From Aspidiotus rigidus (lineage: Eukaryota; Arthropoda; Insecta; Hemiptera; Diaspididae): a DNA stretch of 64,000 bases. Below the pieces are notes generated by a model. It was not told the origin of the DNA, searched no databases, and was given only the letters and a program-made list of their open reading frames with translations. The stretch covers positions 3,139,501 through 3,203,500 of the forward strand of contig JAVHKY010000054.1 of NCBI GenBank assembly GCA_035079385.1. The letters run 5' to 3'. Position numbers and translations under genes: made by a program. How positions within the stretch are numbered: the stretch's first letter is position 1; each line of letters starts with the position of its first letter. Of the stretch, positions 44,614 through 54,945 are shown one piece after another.

Positions 44614-45416
44614 GGTTGACAACACTGTTGACAACTTCTCTCACTGAATTGACAAAGCTGTTGCCAACTGGATTTAGGCGGTTGACAACACGTTGACAAC
44701 TGAATTCAGGTGATTGACAACACTGTTGACAACTCCTCTTACTGAATTGACAAAGCTGTTGCCAAGTGGATTTCGGTGGTTGACAATGCTGTTGCCAACC
44801 GGGTTTACACGGTTGTCAACCACCTAAATCCAGTTGGCAACAGCTTTGTCAATTCACTGAGAGGAGTTGTCAACAGTGTTGTCAACCACCTACAGCCACT
44901 TGGCAACAGAGTTGTAAACCACCTAAATCCAGTTGGCAACAGTTTTGTCAATTCTGTGAGAGGAGTTGTCAACAATGTTGTCAACCACCTACAGCCACTT
45001 GGCAACAGAGTTGTAAACCACCTAAATCCAGTTGGCAACAGCTTTGTCAATTCTGTGAGAGGAGTTGTCAACAATGTTGTCAACCACCTAAATCCAGTTG
45101 GCAACAGCTTTGTCAATTCAGGGAGAGGAATTGTCAACAGTGTTGTCAGCCCCCTACAGCCACTTGGCAACAGCGTTGTCAACTACCAAAATCCAGTTAG
45201 CAACAGCTTTGTCGATTCATTGAGAGGAGTTGTCAACAGTGTCGTCAACCACCTACAGCCACTTGGCAACAGCGTTGTCAACCACCTAAATCCAGTTGAC
45301 AACAACTTTGTCAATTCAGTGAGAGGAGTTGTCAACAGTGTTGTCAACCACCAAAATCCAGTTGCCAATAGCTTTGTCAATTCAGTGAGAGTAGTTGTCA
45401 ACAGTGTAATACGAGT
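44614..45416. repeat. 33-bp minisatellite that inverts to form a large palindrome
   Basis: The basic unit is 33 bp, organised in 99-bp triplets of three variants (GTTGTCAACCACCTACAGCC..., GTTGTAAACCACCTAAATCC..., TTTGTCAATTCTGTGAGAGG...). Each unit holds GTTGTCAAC or a close variant; I count about eighteen exact GTTG(A/T)CAAC words. From 44614 to about 44800 the units run in the opposite orientation (GTTGACAAC, GTTGCCAACTGGATTT), and from about 44812 rightward they run forward, so the first 190 bp can fold onto the next 190 bp. Because 33 is a multiple of three, all repeats keep the same frame and open frames appear on both strands (a 221-codon plus ORF of VVNHLNPVGNS/FVNSVRGVVNN repeats and two minus ORFs). 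These are by-products. Confidence 0.9.
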
Positions 45417-46017
45417 CCGATTACGGCTGGCCAAGCCATAATTAGTCCAGTTTTCAAGTCCAATCAATCTATTTTAGGCCTGGTTTAGGTCTAGTTTACA
45501 GCTATAACCTCATATATCGTATGCTACGACTGAGAAACTTGAACTCGGCATTGCAGATGGGACAATGGTTTGAGATTTCAAGTCCATCAACGAGAAGGGA
45601 ATGCCAAGTTGGTCTCGTGGATTCCCATTAGTGGAATAGGATCGGGTGTCGGTAAAGACATTAAAAAGGTCAGCAGCAAAAACTCTAGCACGGTCGATGA
45701 ATGATATGAGACAGCAAAATCCATTGACTTCTGGCAGAATAACCTCAAATACATTTGATGCAGGAAACTTTTCAAACGGTGACTTCATGTCCTTTGAAAC
45801 TTTGGATTTTTGACACCTTGTAAACAAAGGACGACAATAGCAGCTTAGTCAGGAAGGTCTTTACTGAAACGAGCCGCAAGGGCGGATTTATTGTATGAAA
45901 AGATTGAAGAGGAATTTGTTAAAAGGAACTTCAAACACAGTTCTTATAGAAGAACACCTTTTGCATTTTCAACATTTTTCTTAACTTCGGTTTTACTGTT
46001 GCCATACCTTATCTAAT
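45417..46017. other. Unassigned stretch with one 105-codon minus ORF
   Basis: The minus ORF 45510-45827 has balanced composition (ISFIDRARVFAADLFNVFTD, RDQLGIPFSLMDLKSQTIVP) and could be a transposon gene piece, but I do not recognise it. The region between the minisatellite and 46018 shows no other structure. Confidence 0.3.
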
Positions 46018-46330
46018 AGGGGACCTGTTCCATGGAAGGGTTTTCAAAGAATTTACCGTGCGCCTTGTGATATCCTACGAAAACTGACCCATACTAATAG
46101 AGAATTTGAACTTGAAAAAGTTCGACTTTTGAAGGACTTGGAAAAATATTGACTCTCGAGCCATACTGTATTACAGAAACACCTTATTTGACGAAGTTAA
46201 ACAAGGAATGCAAGAAACCTGTTCTATGAGTCGAATTGGCTTCGGTATTGAGAATTCAAAATAAAATCTTGACGATTCTCAACTTTTTGTGAGTCCCTTG
46301 CCTTTGTATCAAGTGAGTCTCTCCTCAGGA
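46018..46330. repeat. CAGGGAACCTGTT family, second fragment
   Basis: GGGGACCTGTTCCATGGAAG at 46018, TTTACCGTGCGCCTTGTGAT, GGACTTGGAAAAATATTGAC then TCTCGAGCCA, and AGAAACCTGTTCTATGAG at 46211 all match words in 19313-19902. Fragmented and non-coding. Confidence 0.55.
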
Positions 46331-46903
46331 AGACACCTTTGAAGAATATCGATTCTTGTGAACTCAACCTGTACCGCCTGGGTTGTATGGCCTCCCGCTG
46401 GTCTTAGAGGAAAGTATCCCCATGAGGTCCGTTGTCTCCTACGTCACCTCTTCCGCGTACCACTGGAAATTCCTTGATCGGCGGATCACGTATCGCGTTC
46501 AAATATTCTATTAAGAATTCCTTCACTCTTACGGACAACAAAGATTACTCTTTACTCTCGTTCGATCATTCCGAAGCCCTCTACGCTCAGTGTTTGGGGG
46601 AGCTCTTAACGGTACACAGTTGTATGATGAAAAATTATGGGAAGTTCAGTCCATGGAAAACACCTTTGTATAGTAGACAGTGGAAGCCATAAATAGTTCA
46701 AGATCAATGTTGGCATCATCGCGCATGTCAACAAAAAGCCAAAAAATGCAAACAAAAATACAATAAATACTTCGGGAAGTCGAAAAACTGGTCTCAAGGG
46801 AGATTACTGCGGCGAATCCCCCATTCAACGCATTCCTTGCCTCGTTTATTTGTGTTAGATTAGCTGCTCGGGGTTGTCTTGATTAACTGTGTTAATCAAG
46901 GAC
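46331..46903. other. Unassigned stretch
   Basis: An 86-codon plus ORF (46432-46692) has no recognisable product. No repeat structure is evident. Confidence 0.35.
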
Positions 46904-47735
46904 AAACAGGGAACCTGTTTCAATGGGGTTTCTTTGTTTATATTTATATCATTTCTAAATATATTAATGGATACCGGAATCACTGGCATTTGTCAGATGA
47001 TCTTGCTTGAAGGCAGGTGGCTGAAAATCAATGGAGAGCACTTATCAAGGTATAGGGAGCCTAGGAAAAAATGTTTATTTTGCCGAAAAATGCCGAATTT
47101 GAAATAAATGCCGAAAACAATGGTAAATGCCAGAAAGATTCGTTTTTCTTGAGGAAATATACCACAATTTATTGATGAAATACGCAAAACTTGGATAAAA
47201 ACTGCTCCTTTGTCCTCAGTGTACTGCAAGTTTACACGTAGACCAGTTTCAACGAATCCAATTCATTTCAAAGTGATCTTTGTGAAGCTTTCATGTGTGC
47301 CATTCTCTGAATATAAATTAATTTTAACGGACAAGAGGCATAATTTAAAACAAGAAAATGTGTAAAAATATTTACATGTGATACATAATAATCGCTATTT
47401 GTAATTGTTTCGTTATTTTGTATTTTTTAAAAAATTTTTTTGCCGAATATTGCCAAATTTTGAATTTTTGGTGCCAAATTACATCGTTTAAAATGCCAAA
47501 ATATCCGGTCTCTATATATTAAACTTTATTCCTCACCACCTTGGAAGTTTGGGCTCGAAAGTCGAGTTCCCCTCCGATCAGAAACAGCTCAATATTCGAC
47601 ATTTCTTCCAAGTCTCCCTCTTATCATAATTATATGGCTAGGAAGTCAACATTTTTTCAAATCCTCCTCCCATTAGGTCCGGCGGCCATAATTCTCCTTC
47701 AATTTGACACCTGATAAAACAGCTTTCCTGTTAAA
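46904..47735. repeat. CAGGGAACCTGTT family, 830-bp candidate element
   Basis: The left end ACAGGGAACCTGTTTCAATG (about 46903) and right end ATAAAACAGCTTTCCTGTTA (about 47713) are inverted relatives of the same terminal word. The right part contains CGAAAGTCGAGTTCCCCTCC, CGACATTTCTTCCAAGTCTC and GTCCGGCGGCC, family words. The left half contains repeated ATGCCGAA / TGCCGAATTTGAAATAAATG words (47090-47125 and 47440-47500). No credible ORF. Confidence 0.5.
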
Positions 47736-49000
47736 ATCGATGATTATTTTCCACTGATTAACCAGAATTTTCGGGGAGAAAATTACTACACTTCAGAGTT
47801 TTTTGAATAGGCAATTTGCTGTTTCTCAGAACACGCTCCAGGCGCTCACATATATTGTGCAGTCATGAGATTCCTGTAAATACTACGCTGCGCCAGGTGT
47901 ACCAAAAAGAACGTTCCTTCATCAAAATTGGGATACTGTGGATTACACGGTAACGAAGAGAATAATAGTACAAGTAAGGGTTAGTCGCCCTGTTGTTTTT
48001 ATGAAACTATCATTCACTACAGTATTTATAGTTAATGATAGAAAGATAAAACGGGGGTAATATTTAACTGGTCCCAAGTCCGGGAATGAAACGATAAACA
48101 GGGTATCACGTATAGTTTGCGAATTTCGGGGGTGCAAGATAATTGATTCGGACCGGCCCTCTTAATTTACGATAGCCTACCTTAACAAAGCGTTACATCG
48201 TTATCTTAAGAACAGTACAGTGCGCGCTCAAAGAACATTATATCGTGTCTAGAACATATTTTTGTTGTTGACGGAAAGTGGCTATTCATCATCTCCAGTA
48301 GTTTACCACTGTACTGTATAATATCGTACTTTAGAAAGTGTAGAAATTCTGTCTCGAATGATAACTACGCGGCCCTAAAGAGCACGAGGAAGAAATCGCG
48401 CACGATTACAACGATGGCGAATAGGAATAACCAACAACTCGCTATAGTTTGTAACTTTTCTCTCTTCCATTCTTCTGTTCCTTTCTTTCTTTCAATCCTA
48501 AATCCGAACTAATGATTGAAAAACTATTTTTTATTCGTTACGCAAAGCACGCAATTCGTTGCAGTCCTTTTGTTGATGTTGAAACCGCCATCTGTTGGTT
48601 TTATTTTTTCGTGATTATTTCTTTTTTTATTTTTATTATTCTCTCTTTTAAATCGAAGCAGTCAAATATATATGTAGTCGAATCGAACGTAGGCAATACA
48701 GTAAGGGAGATTAGAGAATACGATAATCCATTTTGGTTGTTTTTACTAATCGAAGAAATGAGCTCTTTTGCGGTCGGAATACTTTTCAGCATGGGACAGT
48801 TGTGGTCTATTTATATTGTACTCAACCGCATAGGATTTAAGATAGAAAATTTTTGTTACACGAGGAGGATTATATAGTTATGGGGGTTGATATTCACGCT
48901 ACGATTCTTTTCTGCTTGGACAAAACCCTTTTTCACCCTTATACGTCTTCATATCTAGACACTCATCGAACATCAAGAAGCTGAAACAAAAAACAAGCTA
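47736..49000. other. Gene-poor stretch with a 121-codon hydrophobic ORF
   Basis: The plus ORF 48512-48877 has two or three potential membrane segments (FYFFVIISFFIFIILSF at about residues 31-47; SSFAVGILFSMGQLWSIYIV at about 84-103) and an Asn/Glu-containing loop between. I recognise no family, and AT-rich DNA yields such frames by chance. Nothing else is supportable. Confidence 0.3.
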
Positions 49001-49189
49001 CATACAAAGCGTCTCCGAAGTACAATATTGATAGCCTAGAGACGATCACTTTGTTAAAATACTGTACGAAACTAATCAAGGCATTGAATTTCCTGTACCG
49101 TGGGCTGACCTAAGAGAACTTTCAGTCAGACCGAAAATTGCACATTATCAGCACTGAATTTAAAACTACGTCCTAGAGTTGATTAAAAT

Positions 49190-49530
49190 AAGAGGAACGG
49201 ATAAAGAGCAAATGAAGAAGACTTTTTGCGACCAAAATTTTGGGACTGAAAACATGACCAAACAGTAAAAATATAACCAAAGCAATAAACGCTTATGCGA
49301 TACCCATCCTTAGATACTCGTTTGAAATAATAAATTGGAATGACACGGAGCTGGAAGGCCTACAGAAACAGATTAGAGAACACATGGCGAGGTGAAGAAT
49401 GCTGCAGTCCAAAACTGCCATCAAGAGATTAACACTCCCCAGACACAATGAATGTCGTGGGATAACAACCCTCTAAAGGCTGAAGAACCGCAAAGGAAAC
49501 AATATTAGGCAATTTTTCCAGAAAATGCGA
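49190..49530 (+). pseudogene. LINE reverse transcriptase C-terminal piece
   Basis: One plus-strand frame reads NSKNITKAINAYAIPILRYS, FEIINWNDTELEGLQKQIRE and, after a stop, KTAIKRLTLPRHNECRGITT. This is the stretch after the RT core of many LINEs (AIN-x-YA-P-L-YS-G...W...EL..L.RK.R...RLYLPR..GGRG). GG is changed to EC in the last motif, and in-frame stops are present, so it is dead. Family assignment beyond non-LTR retrotransposon (R2/R4- or R1-related) is uncertain. Confidence 0.65.
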
Positions 49531-49734
49531 AAAGAAGCAATAGTACAAGCGGATAGGCTACCTGAAGAGGAACCTAGGAAGGCCGAGAGGTGCAAGAAGA
49601 AGGATCTGAATGAGTACCGCCTTGACGATCCTCGTAGCCGACTCAATGAAGATACCCTACAGAAGGAGAGAGATGATAAAGATCCAACAAAGAACAGCGC
49701 CGAAGTATATTAGTCTCTACCTCACTAACTCGAC

Positions 49735-50300
49735 GAAGGTCCTTAGGGTATTAGCACATTCACCACCAATTGAGCTCCTTCCTGAGGAGAGAGCGGTGGT
49801 GGAAGGCAAGCGGGAGGCCAGGCGCTTCTTGCCTAAGAAATGGAAAGCAAAAATTGCTCAGAGTGAGCTGGGTAAATGAACGACCCATGGGTTAATACGC
49901 GACCTTGATGAGTGGATGAACCGAGATCAAGGTTAGCTGACCTTTCAACCGACGCAGGTGTTACGCGGCCATGGCTGCTTCAACAAGCACCTCCATGAGA
50001 AGTGAAGGAAAGTTGAGAAGACAACGTGTTCGCACTGCAACCAAGGGCGGGATGATGGACTTCGACACACCTTATATGACTATGAGGCGTGAACAGGGCA
50101 ATCTTAGTCGGTCACTTCAAGAGAAGCGCTCGCTCCGAGTAGTATGCTAGATTCCAAAGAAGCATGGAACCAGGTGTCTGCATTTGAAGCCACAGTCATG
50201 AAGAAGAACATGGACCGAAATATAATAGTCAAATGCAGAACCATTCTATGGCCTACTCGATACATGTGTACCATCCATATACAGACGTTCAGGAAGAAAA
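49735..50300 (+). mobile_element. R1-like LINE C-terminal end, copy 2
   Basis: Plus-strand fragments read PPIELLPEERAVVEGKREAR and LPKKWKAKIAQSELGK, then THGLIRDLDEWMNRD, TQVLRGHGCFNKHLHEK and TCSHCNQGRDDGLRHTLYD. LTGHGCF-x-YL and the C-x2-C-x9-H motif are typical of R1/I-superfamily LINE tails; the final Cys is Tyr here. It is collinear with 35630-36300 but lacks the 95-bp insertion, and stops interrupt it. The stretch 49530-49735 between this and the RT piece is open (AIVQADRLPEEEPRKAERCK) but unrecognised. Confidence 0.7.
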
Positions 50301-50374
50301 GGAAGATTAACCTTGAAGAGCGAAGAACAAGAAAAGACTTCAACAGCGACCCACTATAATCAAGGTAGTGTGTT

Positions 50375-50640
50375 GTTGTTTGTTCTGAAGTTGTGTGTGC
50401 ATGGGGGCACTGCAACTTGGTGGTTGTCAAGGTAGCTTGACAGTAGCCAAGAATAAAAGGGGGTCGCCGTGGAAATTTCTACAACATTGAAGTTGTACGC
50501 GAAATGGTCGATTCCGATGTTGGAGGAAACAAAATTAATACATACGCAACCCCCATGGAGGAACGGCGGAGCTGCACATGCGATAAGAGCAGATAAAACC
50601 ATAACTACGATACCGCTAAAAAAAGGTGATACTTGAATAG
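50375..50640. repeat. Dispersed non-coding repeat, copy without insertion
   Basis: It shares ordered words with 38565-38945 (see that entry) and lacks the 190-bp TIR element. It lies directly downstream of the R1-like LINE tail, which favours a LINE 3' UTR origin. Confidence 0.6.
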
Positions 50641-51221
50641 AGAGCGCGGATGAAAAGGAATAGGAATGTGAGATGAAATATCGGAAACTCAATGGAAAGC
50701 AGAAGTATTGCACGGAAGGTATCCGCGTGAAACTGAACAAAATATATGAGATGGATAAGGATTCTTCGCTCAAGGACGCGGGAAACAAAAGGCTTCTTCA
50801 TGGCGATCCAGGACGGTGTCATTAAAACTAGATACCATCAAGAAAACATACTGAAGGACAGACAAGTGTAGAATGAGATTGAGAGAGCTATACTGAGGCA
50901 CGCACGTAAAAACACACAACGCGGAATAAGACCAATTATAATAAAGACAAAGATAAAAATAATGATAAAATAAAAGAATGTCGAAAACAAAAGAACAAAT
51001 TGAGTAAACAAATAAAACCAAGAAGCAAAATTTTAGTCGAAACAATCAAAGGTTAAAAAGAATTACCTAAGTCGAAATTAGATTTTAATAAATAAATCAC
51101 AAATTTAAACCGCGGAATGTCAGATGCGACCGGTTTCGCACGTGCTGGACGTTCAGCTTTGGGCGATACACAATTATAATGGCAAAGAAAGATGAGAGTG
51201 ATATAAGGAGCGCCAAATGAG
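50641..51221. other. Unassigned A-rich stretch
   Basis: A-rich on the plus strand (50925-51060) with short minus ORFs of Leu/Phe/Tyr composition that follow from it. No gene is recognised. Confidence 0.4.
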
Positions 51222-51650
51222 TCATGAACGAGTAAAATCTTGCTCACGAGGAGGAGTAAAATCATAAAAATATCGGATAACGTGCGATACAAAAGTGGCG
51301 GCCAGATCATTTACGAGTTTATTTCCTATGGATTTTTGTGTCGATATGGTTTCTACTTCCTCCAAACGATTTAACAATCTCCCTTTGGTGCTTGATCGGA
51401 TGAGCTTCCCAGTTACGTTGGGAAAATCGTGAGCCTCTTCTAAACGATGTACAATGTTTTGCCATCGCTGAATCACTTGGCTTCTTCTTATTGAAGGCAG
51501 TACGGTGGTCAGAAATTCTGGTGGACAGGGGGCGGCCTGTTTGCCCTATATACCATGAGTCGCAAGTTCCACAAGTAAGACGATAGATGCCAGAATTTCT
51601 ACTCGGGGGTATGGCATCTTTAAGGTTTGAGAGGTGGTTTAACGTAAGAG
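51222..51650 (-). pseudogene. Penelope-like GIY-YIG endonuclease, frameshifted
   Basis: The minus strand reads SGIYRLTCGTCDSWYIGQTG followed by RPLSTRISDHRTAF (about 51520-51600), the GIY-YIG core with G-I-Y, Y-I-G, the catalytic Arg and the following His; C-x2-C precedes YIG, as in Penelope-like elements. DSAMAKH follows, then after a frameshift near 51478 HRLEEAHDFPNVTGKLIRSS, TKGRLLNRLEEVETI and NKLVNDLAA (ORF 51222-51476) complete the domain, including the Glu of LEE. Upstream, the reverse transcriptase that should precede it is missing. A Penelope RT fragment lies immediately to the right on the opposite strand, so the two are not one continuous element. Confidence 0.82.
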
Positions 51651-51914
51651 AAGGTAAAATCCAACTTCATAATTACAATTTTTCACAATTTCTCCAGTTT
51701 GTGAGAATGTTTTCCCAAGCACGGTAAGCGGATCTAACGTGTGCGACTAGAGATATCCTGAGTGGCTTGTTGGTTGCCCTGGGCTGTAGATGACAGAGCA
51801 GCCGTAAACTTTTCCGTCTGATCATTGATTGGATGTCCAAGTGCAGTTCATTTTTGAGAGTAGTTTCTTCAATATTGCTCTTCTTCGCCGCGATAGAGAG
51901 AGGTAGGTTGAGGG

Positions 51915-52590
51915 ATGGATAGCGTGATTGATGATGGTGATTTTGTGAATTCTAGAGTGCAGAGCCCTGCCGTAGTGAATTTATCAAATATAGAGATCCC
52001 AGCCGATGAACTTCAACTCCTTGAGAAAGGCAGGAAATTTGCCCTCCCTCCGGTGGAAAAAGGAGCAGATTTAGCTTTGGGGCTTCGCTCAGATGTACGA
52101 CTCAACGCGGACAACATCAAATTGTTGATCAATAAAATAACTTCAGAGTTAACTACCCCTCCTGCGGTCACTAAAACCTTTCTCAAACTCCAGAGACGAC
52201 CGTCAAGGCCGACAAACGGGAAACTTTGACCATTCTCGATCGCACTGCCTGTGAAAGAAAAATATTAGATTTTCTCGACCAAGCTGAGGCCAAACCTATA
52301 CGCTAGGCGTTCACAGAGTACAACACGGGGACGCGTACTCTGCTCGACAGAAAATCCAAAATTTTCGGCTCAGATGGTGATACACTCAAGGTGATAGGCG
52401 TTGCCAAACCTCGCTTATACGGCCGGCCAGCTGAAACTGCATAAAACTGGACATCCGGTCCGGCCGGTGGCAGCTTACTTTACACACCCGTCTTCCAAGA
52501 TTGGTCTTCAACCCGTTCTTCCTCCCTCCAATTTATTTATTATCCCTTATTCGTACGCAACTACTCGAGAACAAAAGAACTTGATTTGAA
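51915..52590 (+). pseudogene. Penelope-like reverse transcriptase N-terminal fragment
   Basis: The plus-strand ORF 51915-52229 contains PAVVNLSNIEIPADELQLLE and KGRKFALPP, the typical N-terminal block of Penelope-like polymerases (VVNLS...L...E..LL.KG..F...P). After a frameshift near 52200, TLTILDRTACERKILDFLDQ matches the DKG...VLD...Y..K...L finger block. A third frame gives KLHKTGHPVRPVAAYFTHPS and SKIGL, the LYGLPK-HK-G-P-RPI block, at 52430-52505. The catalytic YVDD region is absent; beyond 52560 a short unrelated open frame (LNKVDDNITTLQREAEYFGK) ends at 52712. Non-functional. Confidence 0.8.
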
Positions 52591-52712
52591 CAAAGTTGAT
52601 GATAATATTACAACATTGCAGCGAGAAGCTGAATATTTTGGCAAAATTCCGCTCTTGAAAAATCTTGGCATAACCGAGTCGGAATCGCTGACAGCAGAGT
52701 TCCTAAAATTCT

Positions 52713-54334
52713 AATTTTAGTATACAGTTTTATTTTATTAAAATCATGAAGGAATATTTGAGGTCATACATGTAGAAAACCGTACGAAGAGAAGAAAACT
52801 TTAGGAACAGACGAAAAAAGGAGAAAAGCTAGCCTAATCACGTTTCTCAGATAAAGGTAATTTAGCTTGGTGATTGGGCAAGACAAGGTTTTTGAAAAGT
52901 CGAGATACAGTTTTCAGGTTCTATCTTTAGCAGTCCTACCACTCAATTGATAAATGTTTTTGGGTCAGGCTCAGACTTCGATCGAGAAACCGTTTGATTA
53001 GACCAAGCGCATCGTAAAGTATATCATTTCTTAATATATGCAAGAATAGATATCGAAATAACGAGAATGCAAGAATTCATTTTAGAAATTCACCTGGAGG
53101 AAAAAGAAACATTAGCACGCCATGATTTCCTGTTCTCGGCATTATTAAAACCTAATAACGGAGGAAAATCTATAGAATAGAAATGAGGAATAAGCAATAA
53201 TGATACGAGCCGTACAATATTAATATTTGTCATAGGGTTTAATAAAAAACGATTTTAGACTCAATACAGACCATTGTTTGCCCGCGAAGTTGAGTTATAC
53301 AGCAGTCGAACGAGAAAGCGTCTTAAAGTTTTCTCATTTTCTTTTAAAAACGTCGAAAATATTCGTTATGCAGATTTTTCGCGTATTTTAAAGTTAAACG
53401 TCGCAAATAAGCAGAAAAACGGGCATAAATCCGATTCGAAAGCAGTTCGCCGCTCACCATGCGGACGAGAGAGGGAAAAAAAACGAAGAAAGAAAACGAA
53501 GAGGAGATTCCGGGTACAAAGTTGTAAGAACGAAACATAGGATCAACTAGTATGCTAATTGTATGCAAATTCGTGCCGCGTGAAAATCTTAAGACGCGCT
53601 ATATATAGGAAGAAAGGAAAGCAGGCAAGGCCAGTCGAAGAATTCTCGGTTTTGCAGATGGCAGAGGCGGCGACGATACTGTGGAGCGACGAGGGCTGCT
53701 GAAAACTTAAATAGGATTGCCGAATGAAATATTTAAATAAGAAATGTACGGAGGGCTACTCGGGTATTTGGCGCGATTGGCTTGGCGGGCGCGGCAGTGG
53801 CGGCGGCGGCTCGTATTCGAATTGTACTTTTCAAATTAGATCCGCAAAAAGATTTTCTTATTTTCGCCTTTCTGCGACGACACGAATTTAATAAACTTCA
53901 TCTAAACTTCTCGGGCGGATAAATTTTAATGAAAGTTACGAACAGGCTCTGACCTACCGGGATAGTTTTTGAATAAACGACCTCCCAATTAGAATACAAA
54001 AATCAACAAACTGTTCATTTTCTAAAGTGAATAGCAAGTAAGTACAGTATACGTGAGTAGTGAGTACATTTTTCATCACTTTTAACGCTGTGCTAAGTAT
54101 CATTCGTCTAAGTTGTAACAAGAGAGGTGGTACACTCGAACTCTTCTTCCTCTTCTGGAGATGGTGCATTAGGATTTTACCAGCACTGTTCTCACAAGAA
54201 TTTGGACCAGAGGTTGGAGGTGGTACCCTCAAAGAAAAGCTTTCACAAGTTTAGGTTGTTTTTGTCGTCCTTGCAACGGCTAACTGAACGCATATAGTAG
54301 CGTTGATTATAGGCAGGGGGAAGGTGATGAGGAT
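52713..54334. other. Gene-poor stretch
   Basis: An 88-codon Lys/Arg-rich plus ORF (53274-53540) has no recognisable homology. A GGCGGCGG run lies at 53790-53812 in a locally GC-rich segment. A 64-codon plus ORF at 54060 has nothing to support it. Confidence 0.35.
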
Positions 54335-54945
54335 TAATGAGCTCCAGAACTTTTACTTCATAGTAGTAATTTCAAAACCAGATAAACCTCCAGAAAAGCC
54401 TATGTTCATTCCGACCCGTATCACTCCTCTAAATTAGGTCCACGCTATTTGAGAAACTGTCCAGGCTCCGGCTTATGAAAATTGCCGAAGAACAGCACTG
54501 ATTCCCAACCACCATTTTGGATTCAGAGCCAATCGCTCCACTTAGGAACAAGAACACCGAATGCAACTATAAGGCAGGCCCTAGAGGAGAAAAGTTTTGT
54601 CCTTCCGTTCTCCTAGAGGTCAGTGAAGCTTGACATGATCTGGATACCAGGGCTCTCGTACAAAATTAGTCAAATTTTTTGGCATAGTACGTGATCCTAA
54701 CGCGTCCTACTTCAGTGATAGAGCAATTCTATATCCACTGTGAAGAAGCCAACTCCATGACGGAGTACCTCAAGGCAGCATACTTAGTCCTTGTTGTACC
54801 TCCTTCACACCGCTGATATTCCGGTACAAAGTAACTCATAATACTGTAGTACTGTCACCGCACAAAAATCACACCGTAGCAACCAGCAGACTACAAGTTA
54901 ATCGTCAACTGGGCCACCAGATGGAAAATTGTGAGAGTGTGTAAG
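54335..54945 (+). pseudogene. Jockey LINE reverse transcriptase, 5' portion of an interrupted copy
   Basis: Heavily mutated plus-strand sequence follows the Jockey RT order across frames: ISKPDKPPEKP, then TALIPNHHFGFRANRST (HQFGFR-x2-HST in functional copies), CPSVLLEVSEA, a decayed VPQGS...P region and FTPLIF before 54830, and IVNWATRWKIVRV (W..WRIKVN block) ending near 54945. The catalytic FADD is destroyed. The same element appears to resume at about 56555 beyond the RTE insertion. Confidence 0.65.

Noticed and set aside
44614..45416. CRISPR-like or telomeric repeat
   Set aside because: No spacers, and no TTAGG-type motif; it is an ordinary minisatellite with an inversion.
44776..45441. 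221-codon repetitive ORF (VVNHLNPVGNS/FVNSVRGVVNN units) as a structural protein gene
   Set aside because: The frame stays open because the DNA period (33 bp) is a multiple of three; open frames also exist on the minus strand, and the array continues outside the ORF in the opposite orientation. No signal peptide or regulatory signal is visible.
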